A DNA stretch of 64,000 bases from Qipengyuania algicida (GTDB lineage Bacteria; Pseudomonadota; Alphaproteobacteria; Sphingomonadales; Sphingomonadaceae). Of the stretch, positions 18,725 to 27,507 are shown piece after piece. A program made the position numbers and the translations under genes. Location: positions 372,001-436,000 of the forward strand of contig NZ_WTYA01000001.1 in assembly GCF_009828025.1 (NCBI RefSeq), given 5' to 3'. Under the pieces are notes generated by a model. That model did no database searches and had not been told where the DNA came from. It was given only the letters and a program-made list of their open reading frames with translations. The first letter of the stretch is position 1, and every line of letters begins with the position of its first letter.

Positions 18725-20524
18725 TTAGCGGCGTGTCGCCCGCCCTTCAAGCGGCGGCTTCACGGTTTTTGCCGGGTCGAACGGTTGGCCCACGGGCTCG
18801 TCGCCGATGTAAACCTGCATCAGCGACGCGGGCGCGATCCGGACGCTGCCGGCATCGAGCGCGGCGCGCTCGCGGGCCAGCGACCGGCGTTCCTCGTCCT
18901 GTGTCATCGAAGGTTCGACAGTTTCACCCGTAGCGCCCCATTTCCCGTCCGCAAGGCGCAACACATTAGGCGCGATCGAGCATTTGACCGCCGGATCGGC
19001 GGCATCCTGCGCAGTCCATCCGGGCCGCGCGCAGGAATCGTTGAAGACCACCGCTGCCGCCCGATCGGGCTGCAAATAAATCCGGCATAGCGAATCGCCC
19101 GTGCACAGGCTCGCGTCCCTGATCGCCGCGAGCAGGGTGGCGGGCGCGGTGGCACCTTGCGGCCAGACCTGTGTCCTGCCAGCAAATTTCTGATCGTCAA
19201 AGGGATACCGGCTCTTCATCGCCAGCGTGCGCTTCGCCTCTCCGGCGATCAGCACATTCTTCGATTTCGCTAGATCAGCCAGCGCGCGCTTGCCTGCTGG
19301 GCCGAAGTCCCAGCGCAGCGCGGCATAGTCGAATTGAGCTGGCGTCACCCTACCGCTTTCCAGCCGCGCGAGCTGGTTGCGAGTGCTGACCGCACCGAAG
19401 TCGAAAATGGGCAGCGCGAGGATCAGTGCGAGGGCGCAGACCAGCAAGGTGAGATGGAGATTCGCCTGCCGCAATCTCGCGTGCCACGCACCGCCCTTCC
19501 ACCCGCGCAAGATCGCCACCAGCCATGCGAATCCATAGGCACAGGCCGCCGCAATCGCGACGAGGCCCCATATCCGCTCGGGGCTGAGGCCATGCTGAGC
19601 GACCCGCGTGCCCATGGAAACCGCCGCGAAAACGGTCAACGGCAGGACGGTCAACGCCAATACCATCGCAGCGACCCGCAGAATCGGGCTGGCACTGGCG
19701 GCCTCGTCCGAATCGCGGATGATGGCGTTGGCGAGCAGCCACGCACCCGCCGCGCACAGCAGCAGCACCGGCGTGGCGCTGCGCGTCGCCTGCCACAAGA
19801 CCGCCGGCCCGGACACGACCATCGCGACGAGGAACAGTGCGAGCCCGGCTGCGAGCGGCACGGCGAGGATCGAGAGAACCACCATGGCCACCCGCTGGAG
19901 TGTCGCCAGGATTGCGGTCTCGTTTCGCAACACGCCCAGCGCCGCGCCGAAAGCGGCGCCCGACCAAGTCCAGCCGAACCAGTCCTGCTTCATCAGGTCG
20001 CGCAGGAAGTCCAGCTTGAGCAGGTGGAACAGCGCGGCAAGCAGCGCGATGACCAGCCACGCTGCACCGGTGAAGGCCAGTGCCCCTGCCAGCGCCAGTG
20101 CGTCGGTCCAGGCCGCTTCGTGAATGGCGGGATAAGGCGCACCAAAGCGCGTCCGATGGAAGCCCGCCTGGAAGAGCGGCAGGGCCAACAGTGTGGCGAC
20201 AACGCCTGCGAAAAAGCCATATTGCGGATCGGCGTAAGCGTCACCGCCCATTGCCGCGCGCCATGCCAGCCCGGCCATCACCAGTCCGGCAATTCCTGCA
20301 AATACCAGCGGTTCCGGCCAGTTGATCCGCTCGACCGAAAGCACGGCGGCAATCGAACCGAAGAACAGAAAGCCGATCACAGCCGCCCGCCATGGGTCGA
20401 GCCGCTCCATGCCCTGCCCATTCCCGACCAGCCAGATCAGCAGTCCCGTGAGCCCCAGCGCTATGCCAAGAAGCCATGGCCGCAGCGGCCACTGTGAACG
20501 ATTGTCGATTGTAGCCCCGGTCAT
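18725..20524 (-). CDS. DUF4153-type multi-pass membrane protein
   Basis: 599 aa. The first ~380 residues contain about ten to twelve hydrophobic membrane segments separated by short loops (for example [39 protein letters not shown]). The remaining ~210 residues are soluble and contain an alpha-helical stretch ([20 protein letters not shown]), a Cys-bearing region ([15 protein letters not shown]) and a C-terminal basic tail. This arrangement matches DUF4153 proteins of sphingomonads, whose function is unknown. It ends 10 bp before gatC starts, on the same strand, so it may be co-transcribed with the gat genes. Confidence 0.8.
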   Translation of the reverse strand: MTGATIDNRSQWPLRPWLLGIALGLTGLLIWLVGNGQGMERLDPWRAAVIGFLFFGSIAAVLSVERINWPEPLVFAGIAGLVMAGLAWRAAMGGDAYADPQYGFFAGVVATLLALPLFQAGFHRTRFGAPYPAIHEAAWTDALALAGALAFTGAAWLVIALLAALFHLLKLDFLRDLMKQDWFGWTWSGAAFGAALGVLRNETAILATLQRVAMVVLSILAVPLAAGLALFLVAMVVSGPAVLWQATRSATPVLLLCAAGAWLLANAIIRDSDEAASASPILRVAAMVLALTVLPLTVFAAVSMGTRVAQHGLSPERIWGLVAIAAACAYGFAWLVAILRGWKGGAWHARLRQANLHLTLLVCALALILALPIFDFGAVSTRNQLARLESGRVTPAQFDYAALRWDFGPAGKRALADLAKSKNVLIAGEAKRTLAMKSRYPFDDQKFAGRTQVWPQGATAPATLLAAIRDASLCTGDSLCRIYLQPDRAAAVVFNDSCARPGWTAQDAADPAVKCSIAPNVLRLADGKWGATGETVEPSMTQDEERRSLARERAALDAGSVRIAPASLMQVYIGDEPVGQPFDPAKTVKPPLEGRATRR

Positions 20525-20595
20525 TGTCGCCCTCCCCGCTCGCGTATTAGCAGCGCGAATTCGGGCAAGCGAGCGATAAACCGACCATTATCAAC

Positions 20596-20619
20596 GCGCT
20601 CCTGCCGAAGCAGGAGCGC
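20596..20619. repeat. Palindromic intergenic element with UUCG-type hairpin
   Basis: GCGCTCCTGC (20596-20605) and GCAGGAGCGC (20610-20619) form a perfect 10-bp stem; on the minus strand the loop is C(TTCG)G, an extra-stable tetraloop. About 30 bp further a degenerate second copy (GGCTCCTGC...GCAGAAGCGCC, about 20650-20675) occurs. It lies after the FKBP gene (minus) and before the DUF4153 gene, and has no T-run. It could serve as a 3' end or be one copy of a dispersed REP-like repeat. Confidence 0.6.
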
Positions 20620-20689
20620 AATGTATCAGGCACCGTGCGAACAGCGCTGGGCTCCTGCTTTTGCAGAAGCGCCAAACGCAGATAGCGAT

Positions 20690-21256
20690 TTATTGCGGTG
20701 CGGAAGGGTTCGGACCGCCCGGCCCGCCGGCACCGCCCTGCTGCATCTGCTGCATCATCTGCTGCTGCTGCATCATGCGCATGATTTCCTGCTGGCTGCG
20801 GAAGTCGACCAGTTCGACCTCGAACACGAGATCGCTGTTGGCGGGAATCACCACTTCGCCGGTCTGCGGATTGGTCTTCTCATCCGCACCGTAAGCCTGC
20901 GCGGCAGGAATGCGGACGCGATACTTGCCGCCCTTCTGCATCACCTGAAGCGCCTCGGAGAATCCGGGAACGACGCCATCGACCTGCAAGGGCGCGTTCT
21001 GCGACTGGTCGAACACCTTGCCGTCGGTCAGCGTGCCCTTGTAATTGACCAGCGCGATATCGGCCTTGGTGGGGCTTGGCCCTTCACCTTGCTTGAGTGT
21101 TTCCACCGTGGTCCCGCCATCGAGGGTCTGCACATGCGGCGCCGCCGCCCATGCGACTCCCGCACCGATCAGGATCGCAATGATCACGCCAAGCCACAGC
21201 TTGGTTAGCGATCCCTTGGCAATGGGCTGGAGCGGTACGCGGGTGACTTCGGTCAT
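20690..21256 (-). CDS. Membrane-anchored FKBP-type peptidyl-prolyl isomerase
   Basis: 188 aa. A short cytoplasmic N-terminus and one membrane helix (LTKLWLGVIIAILIGAGVAW) lead into a periplasmic FKBP domain with VNYKGTLTDGKVFDQS, VDGVVPGFSEALQVM and GGKYRVRIPAAQAYG, the usual active-site elements, and ANSDLVFEVELVDF as the last strand. The tail is very Gln/Met-rich (EIMRMMQQQQMMQQMQQ) followed by Gly/Pro, a feature common in sphingomonad copies. Start at 21256 was chosen to give the short N-terminus before the helix. Role: folding of periplasmic proteins. It follows rpsU after a terminator. Confidence 0.93.
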   Translation of the reverse strand: MTEVTRVPLQPIAKGSLTKLWLGVIIAILIGAGVAWAAAPHVQTLDGGTTVETLKQGEGPSPTKADIALVNYKGTLTDGKVFDQSQNAPLQVDGVVPGFSEALQVMQKGGKYRVRIPAAQAYGADEKTNPQTGEVVIPANSDLVFEVELVDFRSQQEIMRMMQQQQMMQQMQQGGAGGPGGPNPSAPQ

Positions 21257-21300
21257 CGAATTGTCCTGACTGGAATGATTCGCGGGGCAAGCGCCCAAGC

Positions 21301-21328
21301 AAAAGGGCGCGGAAATGATTCCGCGCCC
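21301..21328 (-). terminator. Terminator after rpsU
   Basis: A perfect 10-bp stem GGGCGCGGAA/TTCCGCGCCC (21305-21314 with 21319-21328, 4-nt loop) is followed on the minus strand by TTTT (21304-21301). It lies about 55 bp after the rpsU stop codon. Confidence 0.85.
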
Positions 21329-21383
21329 TGATGGCTTAGCTTGGATTGAGAGGCAAGCCGCGTTTTACAGCTTGCGGGCGGGA

Positions 21384-21590
21384 TCACTTGGTCCCGTCAC
21401 GCTCCATCCGCTTACGCTCGAGCTTGCGAGCGCGACGAACGGCAGCAGCCTTTTCACGGGCGCGCTTCTCGCTCGGCTTTTCATAATGGCGGCGCAGCTT
21501 CATTTCGCGATACACACCTTCGCGCTGCAGCTTCTTCTTGAGTGCGCGGAGTGCCTGGTCGACGTTGTTATCGCGAACGATGATCTGCAT
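21384..21590 (-). CDS. rpsU: 30S ribosomal protein S21
   Basis: 68-aa small-subunit protein with the family start [20 protein letters not shown] and a strongly basic C-terminus ([20 protein letters not shown]). Normal length for alphaproteobacterial S21. It is followed by a strong terminator and appears to be its own transcription unit. Confidence 0.98.
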   Translation of the reverse strand: MQIIVRDNNVDQALRALKKKLQREGVYREMKLRRHYEKPSEKRAREKAAAVRRARKLERKRMERDGTK

Positions 21591-21788
21591 AAACTTTCCA
21601 AAACCTCGCTTAAATCGGTTGGCAACCCGCGGGCTTGCGAGTCGATGCCTTTATAATTCAACGAAAAACGAGCCGCTTGCGTTCCACAAACGGTCACGAA
21701 CCCGGCGCGCATAGCCATGAGCAGGGCAATTTGCAAGCCGTTTGGCGGGTTTCCAGTTCCTCGCCTGCGCGCTAAGGGCGCTGACACT

Positions 21789-22196
21789 ATGCCTATGCCC
21801 TCACCCCTCAACGCCTCCGCGCTGGTTTTCGCCGGCGGCGGAACCGGCGCCGTTTTGCGTTACCAGCTTGGCCGACTGATGACGCACTGGCTTGGCCCCA
21901 ATATGATCACCGCCTTTCCCTGGGCGACGCTGGCGGCCAATGTGCTCGGCAGTTTCGCCATGGGTTTGCTGGCGGGATGGCTGGCACGCCATGGCACCCA
22001 TCAGGAGCCGTGGCGGCTGTTGATCGGCGTCGGAATGCTGGGCGGCTTCACCACCTTCTCCAGCTTCAGCCTCGAGCTGATGCTGTTGATCGAACGCGGA
22101 CAGGCTTCGACCGCGCTGACCTATGGCGCGGTGTCGGTGCTGGCAGGCCTTAGCGGCCTTTACATCGGCCTGATCGCAATGCGCCTTACTGCATGA
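21789..22196 (+). CDS. crcB: Fluoride efflux channel CrcB/Fluc
   Basis: 135 aa with four hydrophobic helices. The family signature GMLGGFTTFSSFSLE is complete, with the Phe and Thr residues of the fluoride pore, and GGGTGAVLRYQLGR near the N-terminus matches the conserved GGxxGxxxRY. It exports fluoride as a dual-topology dimer. The first Met at 21789 gives the usual length. No fluoride riboswitch was recognised upstream. The stop overlaps the next start (ATGA), so it begins a translationally coupled run of six genes. Confidence 0.95.
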   Translation: MPMPSPLNASALVFAGGGTGAVLRYQLGRLMTHWLGPNMITAFPWATLAANVLGSFAMGLLAGWLARHGTHQEPWRLLIGVGMLGGFTTFSSFSLELMLLIERGQASTALTYGAVSVLAGLSGLYIGLIAMRLTA

Positions 22197-23362
22197 GCGA
22201 TAACGCCGCCCGCGACGTCCGCCAGTTCACCGTCCAGGCCGACGATGACGGGGTGCGGCTGGACCGATGGTTCAAGCGCCACTTGCCGCAAATCGGCTTC
22301 GGCACGATCAGCCGCTGGGCGCGCACCGGGGAGGTGCGGGTCGATGGTAAGCGCGCGCGGCCCGAAGATCGCCTGGCCACCGGCCAGCACATCCGTGTTC
22401 CGCCTGGCGGCGAGCAGACCGGAAAACCAGCTCAACAGCGCCGCGAACTGACCGCCGAGGAACGCGAACTGGCCGAGGCGATAGTGATCGCCAGCAGCAA
22501 ATCTGCACTGGTGCTCAACAAGCCCCCCGGCCTCGCGACGCAGGGCGGCACCAAGACCACCCGCCACGTCGACGGGCTGCTCGACGCCTTCGTCGAAGGC
22601 GATGACCAGCCGCGCCCACGCCTCGTCCACCGGCTCGACAAGGATACCTCCGGCGTACTGCTGATCGCGCGCACGCCCGGTAGTGCAGCGTTCTTCTCCA
22701 AGCGTTTCTCGGGACGGAGCGCGAAGAAAATCTATTGGGCGCTGGTCGTTGGCGTGCCCGAAGTTTCCGAAGGCACCATCGATGCGCCGCTCGCCAAGCA
22801 GCCGGGCACGGGCGGCGAGAAGATGCACGTCGATCATGAAGGCGGACAGCCTGCCAAGACGCGCTATCGCGTGGTCGACAAGGTCGGCAAGAAAGCCGCC
22901 TGGCTGGAACTCGAACCTCTGACCGGCCGCACCCACCAGTTGCGCGTCCACTGCGCGGCGATGGGAAATCCGATCGTCGGCGATGGCAAATATGGCGGTC
23001 AGGACGCGTTTCTCACCGGCACGATCAGCCGCAAGATGCACCTTCACGCGCGCCGTCTCATCATCGATGCGCCGGGCGGCGACACCATCGATGCGACGGC
23101 ACCCCTCCCTGAGCATTTCGCCGCCAGCATGGAGCAATTGGGTTTCGACACCGGACAGTCCGAAGCCGAGCCACTGCGCGATTCGCCGCCCGAGCGCAGC
23201 CGCGCGGAGAAAAAGCAGGCCGCACGCCAGCACGCCAAACAATATCGCAAGGCGCGCCGGGGCGAGCGGCGCACGCGGGCGACTTCGGCCAGCACCACCA
23301 AGGGCAAGAAGCCCGCTCCCAAAGGCAAACCGGCCCCCAACAAGCCACGGGGCAAGCGCTGA
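22193..23362 (+). CDS. RluA/RluC-type 23S rRNA pseudouridine synthase
   Basis: 389 aa. An S4 RNA-binding domain (about 15-75: VRLDRWFKRHLPQIGFGTIS) precedes the pseudouridine synthase domain with the catalytic motif HRLDKDTSGVLLIAR (catalytic Asp) and the later LEPLTGRTHQLRVHCAAMG. The C-terminus has a lysine/alanine/proline-rich tail of about 60 residues (KPAPKGKPAPNKPRGKR) that probably binds RNA. Exact target uridines cannot be told; RluC and RluD are nearest in plan. Coupled to crcB and to the PaiB gene by overlapping start and stop codons. Confidence 0.93.
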   Translation: MSDNAARDVRQFTVQADDDGVRLDRWFKRHLPQIGFGTISRWARTGEVRVDGKRARPEDRLATGQHIRVPPGGEQTGKPAQQRRELTAEERELAEAIVIASSKSALVLNKPPGLATQGGTKTTRHVDGLLDAFVEGDDQPRPRLVHRLDKDTSGVLLIARTPGSAAFFSKRFSGRSAKKIYWALVVGVPEVSEGTIDAPLAKQPGTGGEKMHVDHEGGQPAKTRYRVVDKVGKKAAWLELEPLTGRTHQLRVHCAAMGNPIVGDGKYGGQDAFLTGTISRKMHLHARRLIIDAPGGDTIDATAPLPEHFAASMEQLGFDTGQSEAEPLRDSPPERSRAEKKQAARQHAKQYRKARRGERRTRATSASTTKGKKPAPKGKPAPNKPRGKR

Positions 23363-23961
23363 TGCACCCCAATCCGCTGTTCCGTTCCGAAGATCGCGCA
23401 CTGTTCGAGACGCTGATCGACGAGATCGGTTTCGGCATGGTGTTCCTGACTACCCCGGACGGCCCGCGTGTCGCACACACGCCGCTGCTCTCGACCGAAG
23501 ATGGTGCAGTGCAATTCCATCTCGCTCGAGGGAATGCGCTGACAAAGCACCTCGACGGGGCGAATACGCTGGTCACGATCAACGGGCCCGACGGCTATGT
23601 GAGTCCGCGCTGGTACGCCAATCGCGACACGGTCCCGACCTGGGATTACGTCACGCTGGAACTGGAAGGCCGGGTGCGGCGGATGGACACCGATGGGCTG
23701 GAAGCGCTGCTCCACGCCTTGATCCTGCGCCACGAGGGGCGGATCGCGGGCGAACCATGGCAAGCCGAGGACGCGAGCGAAAAGCTCTGGCGCAGCCAGC
23801 TCGCCGGGATCGTCGGCTTCGAGCTGGAAGTGCTGGCATGGCGTCCGACGGTCAAGCTATCGCAAAAGCGCAGTCCCGAAGAGCGCGAGACGATCATGAC
23901 CGGCCTTGAGAGCGCGGGCTCGCCAGCGCTTGCCGCGCTGATGCGGAGCCTCGTAACATGA
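23362..23961 (+). CDS. PaiB-family FMN-binding negative transcriptional regulator
   Basis: 199 aa with the PaiB pattern: FGMVFLTTPDGPRVAHTPLL at the N-terminus, FHLARGNALTKHLDG, then the family-typical YVSPRWY and VPTWDY block and the C-terminal GFELEV and KLSQKR motifs. Members are FMN-binding split-barrel proteins; the name comes from a Bacillus sporulation/protease regulator, but most have no tested regulatory role. Starts at the overlapping base of the previous stop and overlaps the HAD gene. Confidence 0.9.
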   Translation: MHPNPLFRSEDRALFETLIDEIGFGMVFLTTPDGPRVAHTPLLSTEDGAVQFHLARGNALTKHLDGANTLVTINGPDGYVSPRWYANRDTVPTWDYVTLELEGRVRRMDTDGLEALLHALILRHEGRIAGEPWQAEDASEKLWRSQLAGIVGFELEVLAWRPTVKLSQKRSPEERETIMTGLESAGSPALAALMRSLVT

Positions 23962-24617
23962 GCGCCGTACGGCTCGCGGTGTTCGATTGCGACGGCACGC
24001 TGGTCGATGGACAGGCGGCGATCTGCGATTGCATGGAGCTGGCGTTCACCGCCGCCGACCTGCCCTGCCCCGACCGCAATCAGATCCGCCGGATCGTCGG
24101 GCTGAGCCTCCCGCAAGCATTACGCCAGCTTGCACCTCAAGCCAGCGATATACAGCGCAACCACGCGGTCGAGGCGTACAAGGAACACTATCGCAGCGCG
24201 CGCTATGAGGATCGCCTGCATGAACCGCTTTATCACGGGATCAGCGCGTTGCTCGACCGGTTGGCACTGCGCGGCACCGCTCTCGGCGTCGCGACGGGCA
24301 AGAGCGATCGCGGGCTGATCGCCTGCCTGACCGCGCATGGTATTATCGACAAATTCGTGACGCTCCAGACCGCCGACCGCCATCCGTCGAAACCGCATCC
24401 TGCCATGCTGAATGCCGCGTTGTTCGAAGGCGCGGCTCAAGCCAGCGAGGCGGTGATGATTGGCGACACGATCTTCGACATCGACATGGCGCGCGCCGCC
24501 GATGTCCGCGCCATCGGAGTCGCCTGGGGCTATCATGACCCGGACGAGCTGATCGAGGCCGGAGCCGAAGCCGTGGCCCAGACACCGGAAGAACTGGAAG
24601 CGCTGATCCATGGCTGA
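23958..24617 (+). CDS. HAD-superfamily hydrolase, phosphoglycolate-phosphatase-like
   Basis: 219 aa. HAD motif I is AVFDCDGTLVDG (nucleophile Asp), motif II/III region is ATGKSDRGL and KPHPAMLNAAL, and motif IV is MIGDTIFDIDMARAA, so all catalytic motifs are present. A helical cap lies between motifs I and II, as in Gph and its relatives. Substrate is likely a small phosphomonoester, but its identity is not determined. The gene is coupled to paiB upstream (ATGA) and overlaps the small membrane-protein gene by 8 nt. Confidence 0.9.
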   Translation: MSAVRLAVFDCDGTLVDGQAAICDCMELAFTAADLPCPDRNQIRRIVGLSLPQALRQLAPQASDIQRNHAVEAYKEHYRSARYEDRLHEPLYHGISALLDRLALRGTALGVATGKSDRGLIACLTAHGIIDKFVTLQTADRHPSKPHPAMLNAALFEGAAQASEAVMIGDTIFDIDMARAADVRAIGVAWGYHDPDELIEAGAEAVAQTPEELEALIHG

Positions 24618-24822
24618 GCGCGATCCCGCCGCCGGGCGCTATGCTATCATGCAGCTCGCTCGCCTCGGCGGGATGGCGATGGTGGTGATTGGCGCAGCCA
24701 TGTTGGGGGGGGCCATTCCAGGCCCGCACGAGCTGGCAATAGCATTGTTCATCTGCGGCGCGGTGGAATTCTTCTTCCTGCCGCTAATGCTGGCGCGGCG
24801 CTGGCGCAGCCCGAAGGAATGA
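24610..24822 (+). CDS. Small two-helix membrane protein
   Basis: 70 aa with two hydrophobic helices (about 20-39, LGGMAMVVIGAAMLGGAIPG, and 45-60, IALFICGAVEFFFLP) and a basic C-terminus (ARRWRSPKE). It overlaps the HAD gene before it and the ATP12 gene after it (ATGA). No recognised family. Its position next to ATP12 in a tightly coupled run may mean a role near the ATP synthase or membrane, but this is only context. Confidence 0.8.
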   Translation: MAERDPAAGRYAIMQLARLGGMAMVVIGAAMLGGAIPGPHELAIALFICGAVEFFFLPLMLARRWRSPKE

Positions 24823-25514
24823 AGCGCTTTTACAAGGACGCCACCGTGCAGCCGGTCGAGGGCGAATGGCAGGTCCACCTCGACGGGCGCGGAGTCAAGA
24901 CGCAAGGCGGGAAGCGGCAGATTGTGCCCAACACCGCGCTGGCCGAGCTGCTGCGCGCCGAATGGGCGGCGCAGGGCGAAGACCTCGTCCCGGCAAGCTT
25001 CATCTACCGCGACATAGCCGACTATGCGCTTGATGTAGTGGAACCGGACCGCGACGCCGCCATTACCACGCTCCTGCGCTACGCTGAAACGGATACGCTA
25101 TGCTATCGCGCCGATCCGGAGGATGCGCTGTGGCACAGGCAATGCGCCGTTTGGGACCCGTTGCTGGAGGCCATAGAAACGCGCGAAGGCGTGCGCTTCC
25201 AGAGGGTCAGCGGAGTGATGCACAAACCGCAAGGCGCAGATGTGTTGGACAGGTTGCGCGCCCGGCTCGAACAGCTCGACGCGTTTACTCTCGCTGCGCT
25301 GAACACTCTTACCAGCCTCGCCGCATCGCTGACCATCGGGCTGTCGGCGCTGGAACCGGATGCCGATAGCCAGACGTTATGGGATGCCGCCAATCTTGAG
25401 GAAGACTGGCAGGCCGAACAATGGGGCAGCGACGCAGAAGCCGAAGATCGCTGCGAATTTCGCCGCCACAGCTTCGCCGCAGCGCTTGCCTTCGCACGCG
25501 CCGCTCAGGGTTGA
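24819..25514 (+). CDS. ATP12-family chaperone (F1-ATPase assembly)
   Basis: 231 aa with the ATP12 layout: N-terminal MKRFYKDATV and WQVHLDGRGVKTQGGKRQIV, followed by the helical part with ALAELLRAEWAAQG, TLLRYAETDTLCYRADP and WDPLLEAIETREGV, all characteristic. In mitochondria ATP12 holds the F1 alpha subunit during assembly; alphaproteobacterial copies are the ancestral form with presumed equal role. Last gene of the coupled plus-strand run beginning with crcB. Confidence 0.94.
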   Translation: MKRFYKDATVQPVEGEWQVHLDGRGVKTQGGKRQIVPNTALAELLRAEWAAQGEDLVPASFIYRDIADYALDVVEPDRDAAITTLLRYAETDTLCYRADPEDALWHRQCAVWDPLLEAIETREGVRFQRVSGVMHKPQGADVLDRLRARLEQLDAFTLAALNTLTSLAASLTIGLSALEPDADSQTLWDAANLEEDWQAEQWGSDAEAEDRCEFRRHSFAAALAFARAAQG

Positions 25515-25545
25515 ACCGATCGCGCGACGATCTAGGTTGCCGCCG

Positions 25546-27447
25546 ATGCTTTCTCACCTGCCACGCCTTCTGCTGACCCTTGCCGCCATCCTGGGCTGTG
25601 CCGCAGCGTCCCATGCGGAGCCGGTCTCCGCACTCACGCCCGCCGACTCGGCCATCATCCGCGATGTCGCCGATGGCGCAGGGCCGAGCCAGGTCATCAC
25701 AATGGGCAAATACGTTCTGGTGGTCGATCCATGGAACCTGCAAATCCGTCGCTATCTCGCCGACGACATCCACAGTCGGCCCGCGATCTGCCTGTTCCCG
25801 CGCACATTCGCGCCGGGTCGCGTGGTCCGCACGAAGGCGGGAGTGCGGCTGATTGCCGAACCCTACGGCCCCGATGGCAAGGGCGGATATAATTTGCGCG
25901 AACGTAGCGCGATGACAATTACCCCGGCCCAAGTTCGGGATATGCCCATCGTCGGACCATGCCGGTTCGACATCGGCGCGGTTCGTCGGACGGACACACC
26001 ACCGCGTATTCGCGCAAGCGATGACAGGTCGGACAGCGCGTCCTACCCGCTCCCCAGCGGCACGCGGGCGTGGATAGCGCCGCAGGGCAAAGCAGGTTCG
26101 CAGGTTTATGCCGTCCGCTATGCCGGTTCGCTGTCGCATGGCCGCAGCCTGCTATGGTGGAGCGAAGTGGGCGGTGAGCCGCCTGCCGCCTCGGCGAACG
26201 GGTTGCCACCCGAAGCCGGACGCCTGATGGTGCGGCAATATGTCGGCGTTTTCGATGCTGCCGGGGGCCCTCCGCAATCGGTGGTGCAAATCATTACCGC
26301 CCATGTCCCGCCCCTGCTGCCCGACCACGTAATTCCCAAGCCGACAAAGCTCGAAAAGCCGGGGCTCGAATTCATTTCGGGTGGCACCGGTCCCCATGGC
26401 GATGCGATCTGGATCGCCGCCGCGAACATGCCCGACGAGGGGCGCGGCCAGTTTGAGTTGCGACGTTATGACCTCGCCAAATTCGCGTCATCTTCTGGCG
26501 CCGAGATCGAACTGGTCCCAAGCGCCAACCGGCCCGAGCCGCTTGCCGACCGCAACGATCCTGCACCGGGCCACGATGCCAATGAGGATGCAAACCTCGC
26601 CGCGCGCGACAACCGACCTGCCTCTTTCGGGCAGGTGCGCAAGACGCTGCAGCAGCAGATCGCGTTCCGCTGGCAATTTCCAGAGGACGGGCAGGCGCAC
26701 CCGTGTGATGGGCGGGACAAATGCACGGTCGCTGCGAACGAAGACGGTGCGCTCGGCACCGGACCGCAATTCACCTATCCGGTCGGCGACGACGCTCATC
26801 CCCACGGCGGCGCGCTATGGGTGCAACCGCGCGACCTTGTCGGGGTTCGCCCGGGCACATGGATCCAGTCCGTGCCCTACTCAATCGGCGGTGTGGACCT
26901 CGCCGATACTTTCGCAAAGCGACTGGCCGCCAATTATGGAAGCGACCGGAAAACCGCCACGCCCGATCCGATCGGACATATCGGCGAAGGGATGGAGTGG
27001 CATGGTGAGGACACCCATTATCCGCTGGGGATCGATTGTTCGGCGCTGATCGCGATGGTCTATGACGTGAAAATCCGTTCGACCGGGCGGATGGTGCGCG
27101 CCAACGTGCTGCGCGGAAAGGATGGCCATGCCTATGCCGTTCCGCTCGGCCCGGATCAGGGCTGCCCGGAGCCAGTCCAGAACTTCGCCGATCTGAAACC
27201 CGGCGACATCCTGTTGCGCAACGGACACGTGGTGATCTTCAACGGCTTCACCACCGTGGCAGATGCCCCTGGGAGGTCACGTGCCATGCGCGTGTTCGAA
27301 TCCACCTCGCGCTGCGGAGCGGTTTGCGAAAGCGTCTATGATCCGACCTATTTCGCAGGCTGGTGGATGCTGCGGATGGATCATGGAGCGACCGATAATT
27401 GCCCGCTGTGGCTGGAAGACAGAACCCCAAAACGCGCAGGCACCTAG
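25546..27447 (+). CDS. Exported protein with C-terminal NlpC/P60-like cysteine peptidase domain
   Basis: 633 aa. A signal peptide (LLLTLAAILGCAAASHA, cleavage near residue 25) is followed by ~430 residues with no recognised domain. The C-terminal domain has the expected triad context: IDCSALIAMVYDV (nucleophile Cys), PGDILLRNGHVVIFNGF (His) and downstream acidic/polar residues, as in NlpC/P60 or related amidases. It would act in the periplasm, probably on peptidoglycan or another peptide-linked substrate. The ATG at 25546 gives a proper signal peptide; upstream in-frame sequence overlaps the ATP12 gene and is not used. No partner gene is evident. Confidence 0.8.
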   Translation: MLSHLPRLLLTLAAILGCAAASHAEPVSALTPADSAIIRDVADGAGPSQVITMGKYVLVVDPWNLQIRRYLADDIHSRPAICLFPRTFAPGRVVRTKAGVRLIAEPYGPDGKGGYNLRERSAMTITPAQVRDMPIVGPCRFDIGAVRRTDTPPRIRASDDRSDSASYPLPSGTRAWIAPQGKAGSQVYAVRYAGSLSHGRSLLWWSEVGGEPPAASANGLPPEAGRLMVRQYVGVFDAAGGPPQSVVQIITAHVPPLLPDHVIPKPTKLEKPGLEFISGGTGPHGDAIWIAAANMPDEGRGQFELRRYDLAKFASSSGAEIELVPSANRPEPLADRNDPAPGHDANEDANLAARDNRPASFGQVRKTLQQQIAFRWQFPEDGQAHPCDGRDKCTVAANEDGALGTGPQFTYPVGDDAHPHGGALWVQPRDLVGVRPGTWIQSVPYSIGGVDLADTFAKRLAANYGSDRKTATPDPIGHIGEGMEWHGEDTHYPLGIDCSALIAMVYDVKIRSTGRMVRANVLRGKDGHAYAVPLGPDQGCPEPVQNFADLKPGDILLRNGHVVIFNGFTTVADAPGRSRAMRVFESTSRCGAVCESVYDPTYFAGWWMLRMDHGATDNCPLWLEDRTPKRAGT

Positions 27448-27507
27448 GGGTATTTGCGTATAATTAGCCATTAATCCCCGATAGCCATACGGATGGAAGG
27501 GGTTACG

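Noticed and set aside
21600-21788. Possible fluoride riboswitch before crcB
   Set aside because: The conserved GGCGAUGG-type start and pseudoknot elements are not present.
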